NCBI GenBank assembly: GCA_947650285.1
Contig: CANTFL010001191.1
Span: 124,001 to 188,000, forward strand
Origin: Hyaloperonospora brassicae
Taxonomy: Eukaryota; Oomycota; Peronosporomycetes; Peronosporales; Peronosporaceae
Direction: 5' to 3'
DNA length: 64,000 nt
Shown here: positions 1 to 11,402 of the stretch, one piece after another
How positions within the stretch are numbered: the first letter of the stretch is position 1
Layout of the letters: every line of letters begins with the position of its first letter
Position numbers and translations under genes: made by a program
The notes under the pieces: model-generated
The model's database searches: none
Told to the model about the DNA's origin: nothing
The model's input: the letters and a program-made list of their open reading frames with translations, nothing else

Positions 1-312
1 TTGTAACCCACGTCAAAAAGTCATACGAAAACCCAAGGTCGGAACGGAAGACAAAAAATACTGAGACTGGGAGATCAGAAGCGTTTGCGCTGCACACATT
101 GTATCATCGACAGAGCTTCATGCGTTGCTTACGAGTATGCACCTGGCCTTGGTTCGTGTCAGTGTTCATCTTTCAATCAGCGTCGTGAGGGATCGACGCG
201 TTCATCTTAACACGGTGAAACGACGACCACAAATAGTCGGTGCCTTCGATACGTTTTGTTCGGTCTTGCCATATCCAGATGTTGCAACGTCGATGCGGCT
301 GACATTGGCAAT
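1..312. repeat. Direct repeat, copy 1 (copy 2 at 17931-18242)
   Basis: The first ~310 bases recur in the same orientation 17.93 kb downstream with only scattered substitutions. The copy probably begins before the window. Homology stops near 312, where the two copies diverge abruptly. Both copies keep a similar frame on the plus strand, but it starts at TTG and matches no family I recognise, so I do not call a gene. Confidence 0.85.
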
Positions 313-731
313 AACGAAAGTGTATATCATGTGCCTCTTTCGTTTCCAGTGTGATTCTCACGCTTCGACACATGACGCACCTGATGGGGGTCCTGTTGTC
401 AGAAGACAACGATCGAAACTTTTCAAAGACTGGTGGTTGCAGTGGAGCTCGCTGCTACGCTGTTCGCGCTCATTCCGCATACAGACAACACCTTGCGTGG
501 ACGTCCCGCACCTAGCACAATCTCACGACCGCGCGCGAGATGGCGAGCGATGGGGACGCTTTCGATGACAGTGCACTTGCAGCACAGATCAAGTTACTCG
601 ACTGATTCTTCCACCAGAAAGTCGATTGAGGCGGGTGTAGAGGTCCGGGACAACTTGCTGACTCTCATCCAGCGTCCGTGTAGCCCCCGATTCACGTGCG
701 CTTGTCGTCCGCCAACGGGCTTTGTTTCAGG

Positions 732-1232
732 ATGGAATCCGGTTCCAAACCACCAGGACAGGCTTCACGGTCCCCACGCACCTCCGACACTCTTCGCGCA
801 AGTGAACAAAGTAGCAGCGCTTCTCCTCAGCCCATGACTGCCACCCCACTTGATCACGAAGTGCCGTTACTCCGTAGCAATGGCGCCGAGTACTGCGCCG
901 CGGCAGCAGTTCGTCAACGTCTGATTCGAACGTTTCTCTGGCACCACGACGGAAGCCCACGTCTCGTCTTGTACAGCACATGCCACGGCACGCAACGCCG
1001 TGGTCGGCTTTTCCCGTGTACCTCCAACCGTCGCCACCGCTCAATCCCCTCGTCGTCACTGGGCGCGTCGTGGCAGCCGCTCGAGTCGTGCAGCTCCCAG
1101 ACGCGCCGTGCGGCGGCGTATGGAAAAGCGAGTGTGAACGTTGTTCCGGGACGCGGCGCGCAGACTCGAGCGACGCCGATGTTCGGCTGGTCGGTGTGGT
1201 CTCCGTGGCGAGCACGGCGATGGTCCTGCTGA
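732..1232 (+). other. GC-rich open frame, possibly a decayed gene
   Basis: An ATG at 732 opens 166 codons in a segment (about 440-1340) clearly more GC-rich than its surroundings. The product is Ser/Pro/Arg-rich at the N-terminus. A second frame (980-1336) encodes a hydrophobic segment near its end (VASTAMVLLIFSSC), so the two frames could be parts of one frameshifted membrane-protein gene. I recognise no family. The minus strand is also open for long stretches, as expected in GC-rich DNA, so this may be chance. Confidence 0.18.
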
Positions 1233-1339
1233 TCTTCTCCTCGTGCCCTGTCGTTCGATTGTTTAGCACGTACGTGCCATTTGCAGGTGGAAGAGAAGGG
1301 ACTGTAGACGGGTGGTGCCGTCACACTTTCTGCTAGGTG

Positions 1340-3790
1340 CGACCTACGCGGCCTGATGACAAGTAGCCTCGATATAAACCCCGATGCATGAACAGGTATT
1401 CGCTGCAGTCGGTATCGGAAGTGCAGCACGTCGCACTTGCATTTCGTCGATACGCGGGTTTGTATCCAATATTGGCCAACAGATGGGGGAACATGCTTGA
1501 GTATACGAGGCGCAAGTGAAATGCAGGAAAAGAGATTCGAGATAGTGTCATATGTCTTTAGGGAAGCTGTAGGGTTCCGTTAGTTGAAGAAGCTTCATGA
1601 AATATTCGTATCCAAGTCGGCCAACAATTTTTGATCAGTATTCAAGCAGATCTCGTGATACGAGAAAAGACCGCTCGAACTCGCAATGACGACGATTCAG
1701 TATGATACTTAGAGCTCGATTTGACCATAGCGCGCGGGTTTCGGACACGCGTTTTTTAAGGCCTACTTGTACGCCGATAATGAAAGAAAAAACAAATCAG
1801 TGTACTTTGTCTTGTAACGGTAACGTGGCAAGACGTATGCACAGATAGCCTCTAACCTCTGTTTTTAATCGATTGATCCATCATAATTCATTCGTACCAT
1901 GCGCCGATACGCATGGGCGTGAGCAGTACAAGCCTTACGCTATAAGTGGCGAGAGTCGGCTTTCCTCATCCAGTACATCCTCTCATGGATTATGATCATA
2001 TGCGACTTCATCTCGACGCTGATGGAGACCACTAGTCAACAAGTGCTTGAAGACGTGATAGAGGCGCACGCTCAAGTTATGGAACTGGTATGACTAATCT
2101 TGTGATGGTATATTAGGATATTTATGAGTTCGTAGCGGCGTATCGGTACTCACCAGATACATACACCGCCCCCCCCCTCCTCCGACAGCTGATGTATCTT
2201 CCGGGTGTTGTCGGAAACACAACGTTGGCCAAAGTCCAGATTCACACTGGTCCGATCATACAGAAAATGACTGGGTGCCACGATGCGTCTTGTATTGGGA
2301 ATCGTGGTCGTGAGGAATCTTGTTCCACAACCAAGAGAGAACGTACGGGCCCCACCCTTGTCAGTCCGTGCACATGTACTTGTTTGCTTGCGAGACGCGT
2401 CAGCAAATGTAGTCAATTTCTTCACTCCTTACAATGATTCATCCATTACGGATTCCACATGTTCAAGGCAGTAGATTCCACGAAGATGATGTCAAGAGCA
2501 CAAAGCTAACTGTTTTTTGGACAGAATCAGCAAGCATTCACGTATTGTTGCGGTTCTAAAAAACGCGCACAATGACGTCAAGCGTTTGTGTGTGATTGCA
2601 CTATCTGTCACTAGTACATTTGCGATGTAAAGTTGTGCTCTACAAGCAATCTCGGGTCGCGGCTAGGTTGTCACGTGTCGGACAAATGAGAATATGCATC
2701 CCACTCATCACGCGCCGACACTGATGCTGACGTTGACGCGAGGAAGTTGGTGATGATCATGTATACAACGTTCCCGAGGAAAATAGAAAGAGGGGTAGCG
2801 CTTTACTGGGGGGGAAAGAGATGACGACATTAATAGTGTATTTCTTACCATCAGCTATAACGGTGTCTTCCTCGATCAGAAGGAAACATATGTCAACGCA
2901 TATGTCGTGCACTGCAGCCAAGAAAGACGAGTAAGCAGAGAATACTCGGCTATCTGGAGGAGCACTGGTGCGTTTTGATGCAGAACACGGTGCCCAAGCA
3001 ATAGAACAAAAGGTTCGTAAGCATCGATGAACAAATTACATTTCAATTGACATCTGAAACCTAGTTTTGCTATCATCACGGGATCTAAATGAACAAGCAG
3101 GCACAGTCGTGAGCAGAAGTGGACATGGATGTTGACGAATGTCAGCCCATCGCTTGAGCTCCGCCGCTTACATAATTCATACACCATTGGTATGCCCGGT
3201 AATGTGCGCGCTCATCCTACGTCAAGCTATAATTCTCCCGGCCGTACAATCAGCATGCGATTCTTTCGAAGACGAGGGAAGCCACCGCGTCCAATAGTTG
3301 TGTAAGACTCTTGTGGTCACGAATCAGGCTTTCAATCTTCAATCAACGACGAGGCCATGCTATAACGAACGTGATCATCTGGCGACATTTCACGCACTCG
3401 TCTCAGATTAATTGCTGCGCTCGATCATTCTTCGTCTGGGACAACAAAACCACCGCCCTTCCGTTCGCTTGATTGATCACCGCGATGAAGATACAAAGTG
3501 TCCGTAGAGTAGTGACACACGTCGATATCTCTTGATCAGAATCACCGCGGAACGAGGTTTCAATGGTCTAGCTACGCTGCCAGGATCGAAGTATCAGTCT
3601 GAGCGGTCGTTTGATCACCTCTTCCGCGTGTAAATTGCGCCGTCGGTAGACTCGTTCTCAGAGAGCCCTTGTTCAGGACAACTGGGACGTAAAGGGCCGT
3701 CACACGATATCGATCTAGCATTTGGAGCTACAGGACCTCGTTTTGTAGCTGCAAGTCATGCTCCTCGATGTTGATAGCTGTTGCAGGTCC
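1340..3790. other. No supported gene
   Basis: Both strands show only short frames broken by stops. I saw no RNA gene, strong repeat or recognisable domain. A C-rich run lies at about 2168-2180. The stretch ends at the 5-bp target site of gypsy element 1. Confidence 0.6.
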
Positions 3791-3795
3791 CTTTG

Positions 3796-4270
3796 TGTAA
3801 CAAAGTTACACGTCGGCTGATAGTCTACAATAGGTGTGGTGCACACAAGAGATGGGGTCCCCTGTAAAGTGATAATAGACTACAGTAAGTGTATCAATTG
3901 TTGAAGACTGATGTCTGTCAACCATTGATTGCGAGACCTTTTAAGAGGTTTTATTTAGGTCAGGTTAATTACGTTGTTCTAAGGTGTTCTTTTAGGTTAA
4001 AAGAAGAAATAAAGTTCAGTTCCCTTTGGTCAGTAAGAGACACGTGCCCTACGGGGCGTCTTGATCGTAAGGACTAGGCAACGCCTGTGAAGGTAGCTTA
4101 TCCTTGAGCACTCTGTGCTGTGATTCTTTTGAATCGTTTGGTCCCCTTTGGAACAGGGACCGTAAGCTCTTGAGCTTGTGTGACTCTCAGGAGTCGGATT
4201 CTCGAACCTAAGTTGCTCGTAAGAGCGTTAAGTCGCCGTCTTACTTAGGGAGCTGTGTAGATCCGCTACA
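3796..4270 (+). repeat. 5' LTR of gypsy element 1
   Basis: It begins TGTAAC and ends TACA, and matches the 3' copy at 10922-11397. The downstream half is a chain of short perfect inverted repeats (for example GATTC/GAATC, GGTCCC/GGGACC, GACTC/GAGTC). Confidence 0.95.
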
Positions 4271-4272
4271 CT

Positions 4273-4289
4273 TGGTAGCACTTGTAGTC
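4273..4289 (+). promoter_or_regulatory. Primer binding site of element 1
   Basis: TGGTAGCACTTGTAGTC begins two bases after the LTR. It would pair with a tRNA 3' end of the form ...GTGCTACCA. Element 3 has the identical site at 38092-38108, and element 2 a near-identical one. I do not assign the tRNA. Confidence 0.7.
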
Positions 4290-4325
4290 AATCTACGCCT
4301 GAGTCGTTACGACTGACCCTCTGTG

Positions 4326-5300
4326 ATGGTGAAGCAATCCACATCCCTCAACGAGGTCCAAAAGGTTGCTCTAGATAAGCTGACCGCGGCCGTAGGCCCA
4401 GAATATGTTGAGTTTCTCGCGGCGCAAGGTCTCGACGTGCTTAACGCGCGTGCCGAGACCTTCATTTAGTATCAAACGGCTCTTTTAGGGCAGGTTCAGA
4501 ACCAAGTAGCGTCGGCTATAACTACACGCTTTGTGGCCATGCCAGACGAAGAGGCTAAACCTCGTTCCGTTAGGGTGGATGTTAAACATTACTTTGGTAA
4601 GGAGGATGAAAACCTCACTCTCTGGATCCGTCAGATTGAGATGACCATGAGATTTGGCTTAATCTCAACCGATCATCAGAGAGTCTCGCTGGCCATCTTG
4701 AAGCTCGATGGAAGATCTAGAGAGTGGACTCTGACGTGCGGTACGTCGGTCGACTTGGCGTTTCCCACATGGTATTCGCTCAAGTTAGACCTATTGCGAG
4801 TTTTCTCGCCGCCTAACCAGGCCTATCGCGTGCACTCACGCTTCTTGGTCTACCCGTTAATGTAAGAATGAGCTAACGGACTATGTCCAGTAGTTTAGAA
4901 ATCTGATGGCTGCTATGCAGTCCGACCCTCTCCCTGAGACCGTCTATGTGTCAGTCTTTATGGAAGTTTTTCGCACTGACGTTACCAAGACCGAGGTCTT
5001 TCGAGTCCATCCCTCGACTTTTGAAGAGGCTGTGAGCATCTCTCAGAATGCTGAGCATAACTTTAAATCAGCAAGACTTGGTTGTAATGGGTACATTCCA
5101 AGCTATGCGAGGGCAAACTCAGCAAATAGCTCAGCTTACTGTAAGCCAGAACCGATGGATCTCAGCCATGCTGAAGATTAAGATGAAGCTGAGCTTCATG
5201 TTGCCGAGCAACGACAGGAAGTGAAACGTTGCAATACGTGCGGAAGCACCAAACATCCACGTCCTACGTGTCCTTTGCGTAAGCAGCTACTGAACCCTAT
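4326..5300 (+). pseudogene. Gag remnant, element 1
   Basis: This is the capsid/nucleocapsid polyprotein of the retrotransposon. The ATG at 4326 matches the element 3 gag start at 38146. A stop interrupts it near 4468 (TAG where element 3 has CAG). The capsid region continues in pieces (4533-4865 and 4906-5181) and ends in a zinc knuckle, CNTCGSTKHPRPTC, near 5230 (C-X2-C-X4-H-X4-C), which binds the RNA genome in this family. Several stops and frame changes make it non-functional. Confidence 0.85.
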
Positions 5301-5450
5301 GGGTCGCAACCCCAGCCCCAACCAGAAACCTGGTGCGGCACGGGGAAACGTCGACACCCAGTAGGCGCGGGGCGCCCAACTGGGGTAGAACTGAGTTCTG
5401 TCACTTCTCTACGAGGTAGACCAAAACAGGGCTCAGCCCCACAGATCTCT

Positions 5451-5909
5451 GTGCCAGTCAGCACAGAGCGTGGATACAAGCCTGGCTTGTTAGTCGACGA
5501 GGCGATAATTCAAGGCTTTGAGAAGCATTGGTCGATTTTAATGGATTCTGGGGCGTCATGCAATTATGCTCGACGTCGTTCCCTTGAGGGGAATCAGCAA
5601 TACGCTGAGGAGCTCAAAGCGCACGAGGGTGATTCCATCACCGATCGTCTAGCGACATGTAGTCGCGTTACTGTGCCTAAGGTTCCTTTGAACTTGGGCG
5701 TGAAGTTTTTGGACTTTGACAGCACAGAACCATGTCTCGTCCTTGACTTGGATTCGAGATACGATCTCATCCTGGTCATGGTCTGGCTCCAACGCCATGA
5801 TCCATGGATTGATTGGAGGTCGAAGATCTTATGCGCAACGCGCAATGTCCCTAGAGAAGCTTTGGAGAATCGGGAACCCACCTTTTCTAAACAACAAAAG
5901 CACTATTGA
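5451..5909 (+). pseudogene. Retroviral-type aspartic protease region, element 1
   Basis: An open stretch of about 150 codons contains the active-site motif MDSGASCNY and the downstream YDLILVMVWL, corresponding to the I-L-G-x-x-W-L signature of gypsy proteases. The catalytic Asp-Ser-Gly is present, but the Gly of the second motif is lost (LVM instead of LGV in element 3). It would process Gag-Pol. It is separated from gag and RT by stops. Confidence 0.8.
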
Positions 5910-6585
5910 TACAAGCCATTGACGGAAGATGTCAATGTGCTGGACATTGGAATGTCCGAGCTAATTAATTTTGATGTCTATGACATGAGTATTGAGAGAA
6001 GCTCTTCTAACGTATTTGAAGAGATTTGTACTCCGTTGAGTAATACTCGTTGTGATAATGAGTCACTGCATGCGCCAAGCATGGTGGGCCCACAAGCGAG
6101 TCATCCAGGAAATAATTCCCATGATGTGAGTGCGGTGGCACGTGAAATTACACAGAGTGAAGGAGGCCGTGATGGCGCCTCACTGAATGTCGGTAAGGGC
6201 ATGGTTGGCAAACAGCCAGAGCATTCAGGGCAAGGCCCACATAATGCAAGTGAAGTGTTATGTGTTAATCCACTGGGTGAAGTGTTCGATTACTTAACAA
6301 TCCACCAGATGTCGCTCAATACATGAGCTCTCGTTTAGAGCGTGCTGAAAAAACTAGCAACTACAGGGACCCTACTGTCCCGGCCTTTGAGAAGCGTAAT
6401 GAGTTTACAAATCCTCAGTCCCAACGTCAGGTGGCAGCCGATGAGCGCCCCACGTCAGAAACGTCACATAGTGATAATAGTAATTATACACTAAATACAC
6501 TTGCTAATGGAGTAACTGGTCATGTTGATGGTAACATACGTCTCTCAACTCTTTCGTCCATGGACGCTCTCTTCAAACTAGACAA

Positions 6586-9500
6586 ATGTCTGATGGAGGC
6601 TTTAGCCGATCCTTGCAGACCGGAGCGTTATCTGACTTAGTGGTCATCCGACCCGATGTAGAGTTGAACTCTTCCTCGTTATTGGACGAGTCCGTCCTTG
6701 AGGACACGAAGGCGACACTAATTGCGCGCAATGTATCTGCGATGCTTAAGGATCCTTTTGATCCGTTGTATACTTTGGTAAAGGAATTCCAAGACGCGGT
6801 GTGTCACGACCCGCCGTCTGTCTTACCTCCTGATAGAGGTGTGCGTCACGAAATGAACCTAGTTCCTGGAACTGAATACTGCGTAACACGGCAGTGGCCT
6901 TTGCCAAAGTAGCAGTGTGATGTCTTGGACGACTTCTTTCGTGCAAATCAATCGGCGGTCATGGTTCGTGGGAGCGAATCTCCTCATTCTTCGCCGACAT
7001 TTTGTGTCCGAAAACATAATGGAAAGTGGAGCATTGTTCATGCTTACAATAAGCTTAATGCTGCCACCATTCCGGCTCATTCCCTAGGAAAGATGTTATT
7101 TATAACAACATGGTGGGATGTACGATGTACAGTGCGCTCGACTTATTCGATGGTTATTACCAATTGCTCATGTGTGAGAACGATATCTCGCTGACAGCGG
7201 TCAGTACTCCGAGCGGTATGCTCTGGGAGTTGCTCGTAATGCCACAAGGATTGTCAAATGCCCCAGCTGTGTTTAATCATCTTGTGACGCAATTGATTCG
7301 ACCTCACCGAGGTTATGCACAGACTGACTTTGATTACATCTTTGTCCATAGTTGTGCTAGGAACGGCCGGTCTGATGTGGATAATCACATCGACCATTTA
7401 CGGGCAGCGCTCGAGTGCATGCGCACAAACAATTTATATGCCAACGCCTCTAAGTGCATCTTTGGTGCACAAGAGATTCCATTTTTGGTGCTTTATTGAT
7501 AAGCGATGTCTTAGAGCGGACCCCGCTAAGGTAAAAGCCATAGTTGATTGGCCGGTTCTGAAGAACCAAAAAGATTTACTTTAGTGGTTTGGTCTTGACA
7601 ATTACTGACACAAGCATAGTACGAATTACGCAGATATGGCTCGGTCATTATCCAGTCTCCTAAAAAAGGATGTGAAATGGTTCTGGACTGGCACCGAGCA
7701 TCATGCTTTTCAAGCAGTAAAGGAGAGTCTACTTCATGCGCCAATCTTGGCTTTGCCCGATCCTGATCGTCCTTTCAGTGTCGTCTGGGACGCATCTGTT
7801 GCCATCGGCAACGCTTTGTTACAAACAGATGATGATGGACGGGAACACGTCGTTGCGTTTGAGTCCCGACAGCTGAAAGCAGCTGAAAAGTGCTACCTTG
7901 TTCTTGACAAGGAGTTACTTGCAATTAAGTATGCTCATGTCTAATTCAGAGTTCATCTGCTTGGCTCCAAGCCGTTTGTGATCTATACCGATCATTCGTC
8001 ACTACGCACTGCGACCCATTCGCCTCACCTCTCTCATTGAATGGCTCGTTGGTTTTTCTTCTTTGTCGAGTACAACTTCGAGGTGACGTATAAGTCGGGC
8101 AAGCCGAATGCTTTGGCTGATGCGTTGTAACGTAGACCTGACTATAAGCTTGCTCATGTAACGACTCTGTCATCATCGGTCACTGACCCCATTCGTTCGA
8201 CATATGACCAAGATGAACACTGTGTAGCGCTGCTACGTGCTCTGGGGAGCGAGGAGTTTAAGGACTCAGACATTAAATTGTCGGCACGTTTGCGTGCGAG
8301 GATACATCGATATTCCATAGACCAAGGCCTGTTGTGCTATAGCACATATATTGAGAATACTCCTCGTATCGTTGTTTTTTCATGATGAGGGGTTGAGTTA
8401 TCGGATCCTCTAAGAGGCAAATGATATTGCGTTGAGTGGTCATTTCGGTCGTGAGAAGACCTATGGCTTAGTTGGCCAATGCTACTGGTGGCCCAAACTT
8501 TACAAATGGGTAAGCACATACGTGCCTACGTGCGAAACGTGTCAATGGGTGAAACCCTGAGCGCATGCGACTGCGCCACTAGCTAGTCTATCTATTCTCT
8601 GGGTGTTGGGAGTCCATCGGCATGACCTTCCTGTTCGGTTTACCGAAGGATGCACAAGGCAATACGGGTATTGTGGTCTTTGTTGACCGTTTGAGTAAGA
8701 TGGCTCACTTAGAGACAGTGCCGGAAACCATTGATGGTGAAGGTACAGCAACGCTGTTTATCGATCGAGTGTTTCGGCAACACGGTTTGCCTGTAGCAAT
8801 TGTCTCTGACCGAGACCCTCGCTTCACTGGGAAGTTTTGAAATTCTATCTTCAAGGTGCTCGGCACACGTTTGGACATATCCACGGCGGATCATCCGCAG
8901 AACGATAGTCAAATCGAGCGAGTCAATCGCGTTATAGGTGATGTATTACGCAGCGTTTGCGCTAAAACACCAAAACGTTGAAGTTCGATGCACCCTGTCG
9001 TTCAGTTTGCGTTGAACAACGCCGTGCATGCCTCTACCGGCTTTACCCCGTTCTACGTGAACGGTCTCACACACCCTCGCGTTCCGTTAACGCTACCACT
9101 ACGTGGTTCAGGGCTTGTTGGGGGAGAGACGCCCTATCGGCTTGCTAATATCAGCCCTGATGCTGTTCAAAAACAGGTAAGCGAGTTTTCCGCAACGCAA
9201 CTGAATGTCTTACGACATGTGCGTGATGCACTGGCTGATAGCCAAGATAAACAAAAGGAACAAGCTGATGCTAAAGGCAGAGGCTGTATTGAACGTTATG
9301 AGGTCGGAGACCAAGTATCACTCAATGCTAAAAATTTATCTACAAATGTAGTGTCTGCTGTCTTCAAGACGAAGTTGCGTCCGCTCTTCACTGGACCATT
9401 TACGGTTGTCACAAAAAAAAGACTTGCGTATACGCTCAACCTTCCGCGCAAACTGCTCACACACCCTGTGTTCTACGTGGACTTGATTTAGCCGTATCGG

Positions 9501-9920
9501 GACCCGTCCTATGTGAACTCGGAGGCGCTTGCGCCGGGTAATAGGGCATTGCCGTCGACTGTTACATCCGACTTAGGAGGTCAAGCTGTCCATCCACCCG
9601 GGCTAAGGCCAACTCCAATGCTTAAACGCGGGCTTGGTCCAACTCCAACGCCTGAACACGGGCTTGCATCACGTCGAGCGTACTCTGGGTCTTACCCAAT
9701 GTTTCTCGGAGACCACTCAGCTTGAGAAGCACCTTCTAATGCTCCTCCTTCGATACCCCGACCACCACCGACGCTCCTTGATGAGCAGGGGAACGACCAG
9801 TTCTATGTGGAGAAAATCCTGAAGCGACGTCGGCATCGTGGCCAATACCAGTATCTGGTGAAGTGGCTAGGGTACCCGGATTTGGAGAACTCGTTGTGGT
9901 ATAGGATACCCCTTCGCCAG
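6586..9920 (+). pseudogene. Pol remnant (RT, RNase H, integrase, chromodomain), element 1
   Basis: The pieces follow in order. The RT N-part is at 6586-7194. RT core is at 7110-7499, where the catalytic Y-x-D-D box of element 3 (YFDDIF) has become DFDYIF. RNase H is at 7636-8180, with frame breaks. Integrase core fragments lie at 8622-8840 and 8988-9491, ending at THPVFYVDLI. The chromodomain is around 9780-9905 (VEKIL...YQYLVKWLGYP). Stops occur in every domain (for example 6910, 7494, 7582, 7942), and the mutated RT centre alone would kill activity. The homologous domains of element 3 are far better preserved. Confidence 0.88.
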
Positions 9921-10077
9921 GACTGCTCTTAGGCCGTAGATGTTTTTGAACATCGTGGACAGGGTCGACCTGCAACCGAGAACGCTTCTCACCAATAGTG
10001 GTGGGATACGCGGGTTGCTCCGCACCTTAGGGTCGGAACCCGTGGCTACCGGCGTAGCCGGAGCACAACGCGTACGT

Positions 10078-10818
10078 CTATGCAACTGGTCTCTGGCCTT
10101 GAGCTTGGCGTATTTTAAACTGGAGCTTTCGTTTCAGACGAACGCCAGCCACATCAGCGCTGGCCTGCATCTCAAGTACACTGCTAAGATGCCGCTTGCG
10201 GTACACCCAACGGATGAACTGATTGTCTTCCTCCTCGGGCAGTTCGCCAGCGGAAAACAAGATTGGCACGCCCTGTATCGATCGAACCGAAACACCACGA
10301 GATAAGCCCCTAAGGTGCGCAAGGTGCTGACATTGCGTGGTCAAGAACGGTTCGAGATACCTCTCATGTAAAACCTTGCGGAACGCAATGTCTTCTGGCG
10401 ACGTAGCCTCTGGTGCAATTACCCATGCCGCGAGGCTATGGCCTTCCGTTTGACGAAAACGTTGCTCCACGTTCGGCGTTGAAGACACGTAACCACTCCG
10501 GTTCTGAATAACCGTCTGGGTATGCGCACAACGCCGAGCCTTCTCCTCTCGCTGAAGGATTAACTCCTGTTGCTCGTCAAGCGGGCTCGTGATGATGTTC
10601 TCATCTGCATCTGTCGTATGATGCTGCACCACTGGCGCGGTGGTTTCGCCACACACAACGAACGGATTCGGTGCTGTTAGAGGTCGGGCCTCAGATACAG
10701 CAAATTGGGACGATATCCCGACATCTCCATGGGACCTGGTATCGCTACCATATTCCACATCCTTATAAAAGTCGAGGTAGGAGCAAAGAGTCCGAGACTC
10801 GTTAGGTGGCGATGCCAT
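10078..10818 (-). pseudogene. Antisense ORF of element 1, truncated
   Basis: On the strand opposite gag-pol, between the chromodomain and the 3' LTR, an ATG at 10818 opens about 246 codons. It is collinear with the intact 433-codon antisense ORF of element 3 (both start MASPPNES). A frame break near 10080 separates it from its C-terminal part, which can be followed in another frame down to about 9736. The function is unknown. Its conservation in two copies suggests a real element gene rather than chance. Confidence 0.6.
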
Positions 10819-10921
10819 GTAGTTTTGTGTTTGGCAACCGTGAGGTAAAGCGCACACAAACCGAGCTCTTAGAGGAAAGAATCCGATTGACGTTATGTGG
10901 TGACGTCTTGTCGGTGGGGGG

Positions 10922-11397
10922 TGTAACGGGGTTACAAGTCGGCTGATAGTCTACAATAGGTGTGGTGCACACAAGAGATGGGGTCCCCTGTAAAGTGATA
11001 ATAGACTACAGTAAGTGTATCAATTGTTGAAGACTGATGTTTGTCAACCATTGATTGCGAGACCTTTTAAGAGGTTTTATTTAGGTCAGGTTAATTACGT
11101 TGTTCTAAGGTGTTCTTTTAGGTTAAAAGAAGAAATAAAGTTCAGTTCCCCTTTGATCAGTAAGAGACACGTGCCCTACGGGGCGTCTTGATCGTAAGGA
11201 CTAGGCAACGCCTGTGAAGGTAGCTTGTCCTTGAGCACTCTGTGCTGTGATTCTTTTGAATCGTTTGGTCCCCTTTGGAACAGGGACCGTAAGCTCTTGA
11301 GCTTGTGTGACTCTCAGGAGTCGGATTCTCGAACCTAGGTTGCTCGTAAGAGCGTTAAGTCGTCGTCTGACTTAGGGAGCTGTGTAGCTCCGCTTCA
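10922..11397 (+). repeat. 3' LTR of gypsy element 1
   Basis: It starts TGTAAC directly after a G-rich polypurine tract (about 10913-10921) and ends TTCA. It is followed by the target duplication CTTTG. About a dozen differences separate it from the 5' LTR. Confidence 0.95.
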
Positions 11398-11402
11398 CTT
11401 TG

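Larger units (their letters stand above)
3796..11397 (+). mobile_element. Ty3/gypsy chromovirus element 1 (family A), defective
   Basis: This is a complete LTR element in outline: 5' LTR, tRNA primer site, gag with a CCHC knuckle, aspartic protease, reverse transcriptase, RNase H, integrase, chromodomain, an antisense ORF, a G-rich polypurine tract and 3' LTR. It is flanked by a perfect 5-bp duplication CTTTG (3791-3795 and 11398-11402). The internal region is riddled with stops and frameshifts in every domain, although the two LTRs differ at only about a dozen sites. It is the same family as element 3 (37599-45193). It cannot encode its own machinery and, if ever mobile in this form, was moved in trans. 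Confidence 0.95.
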
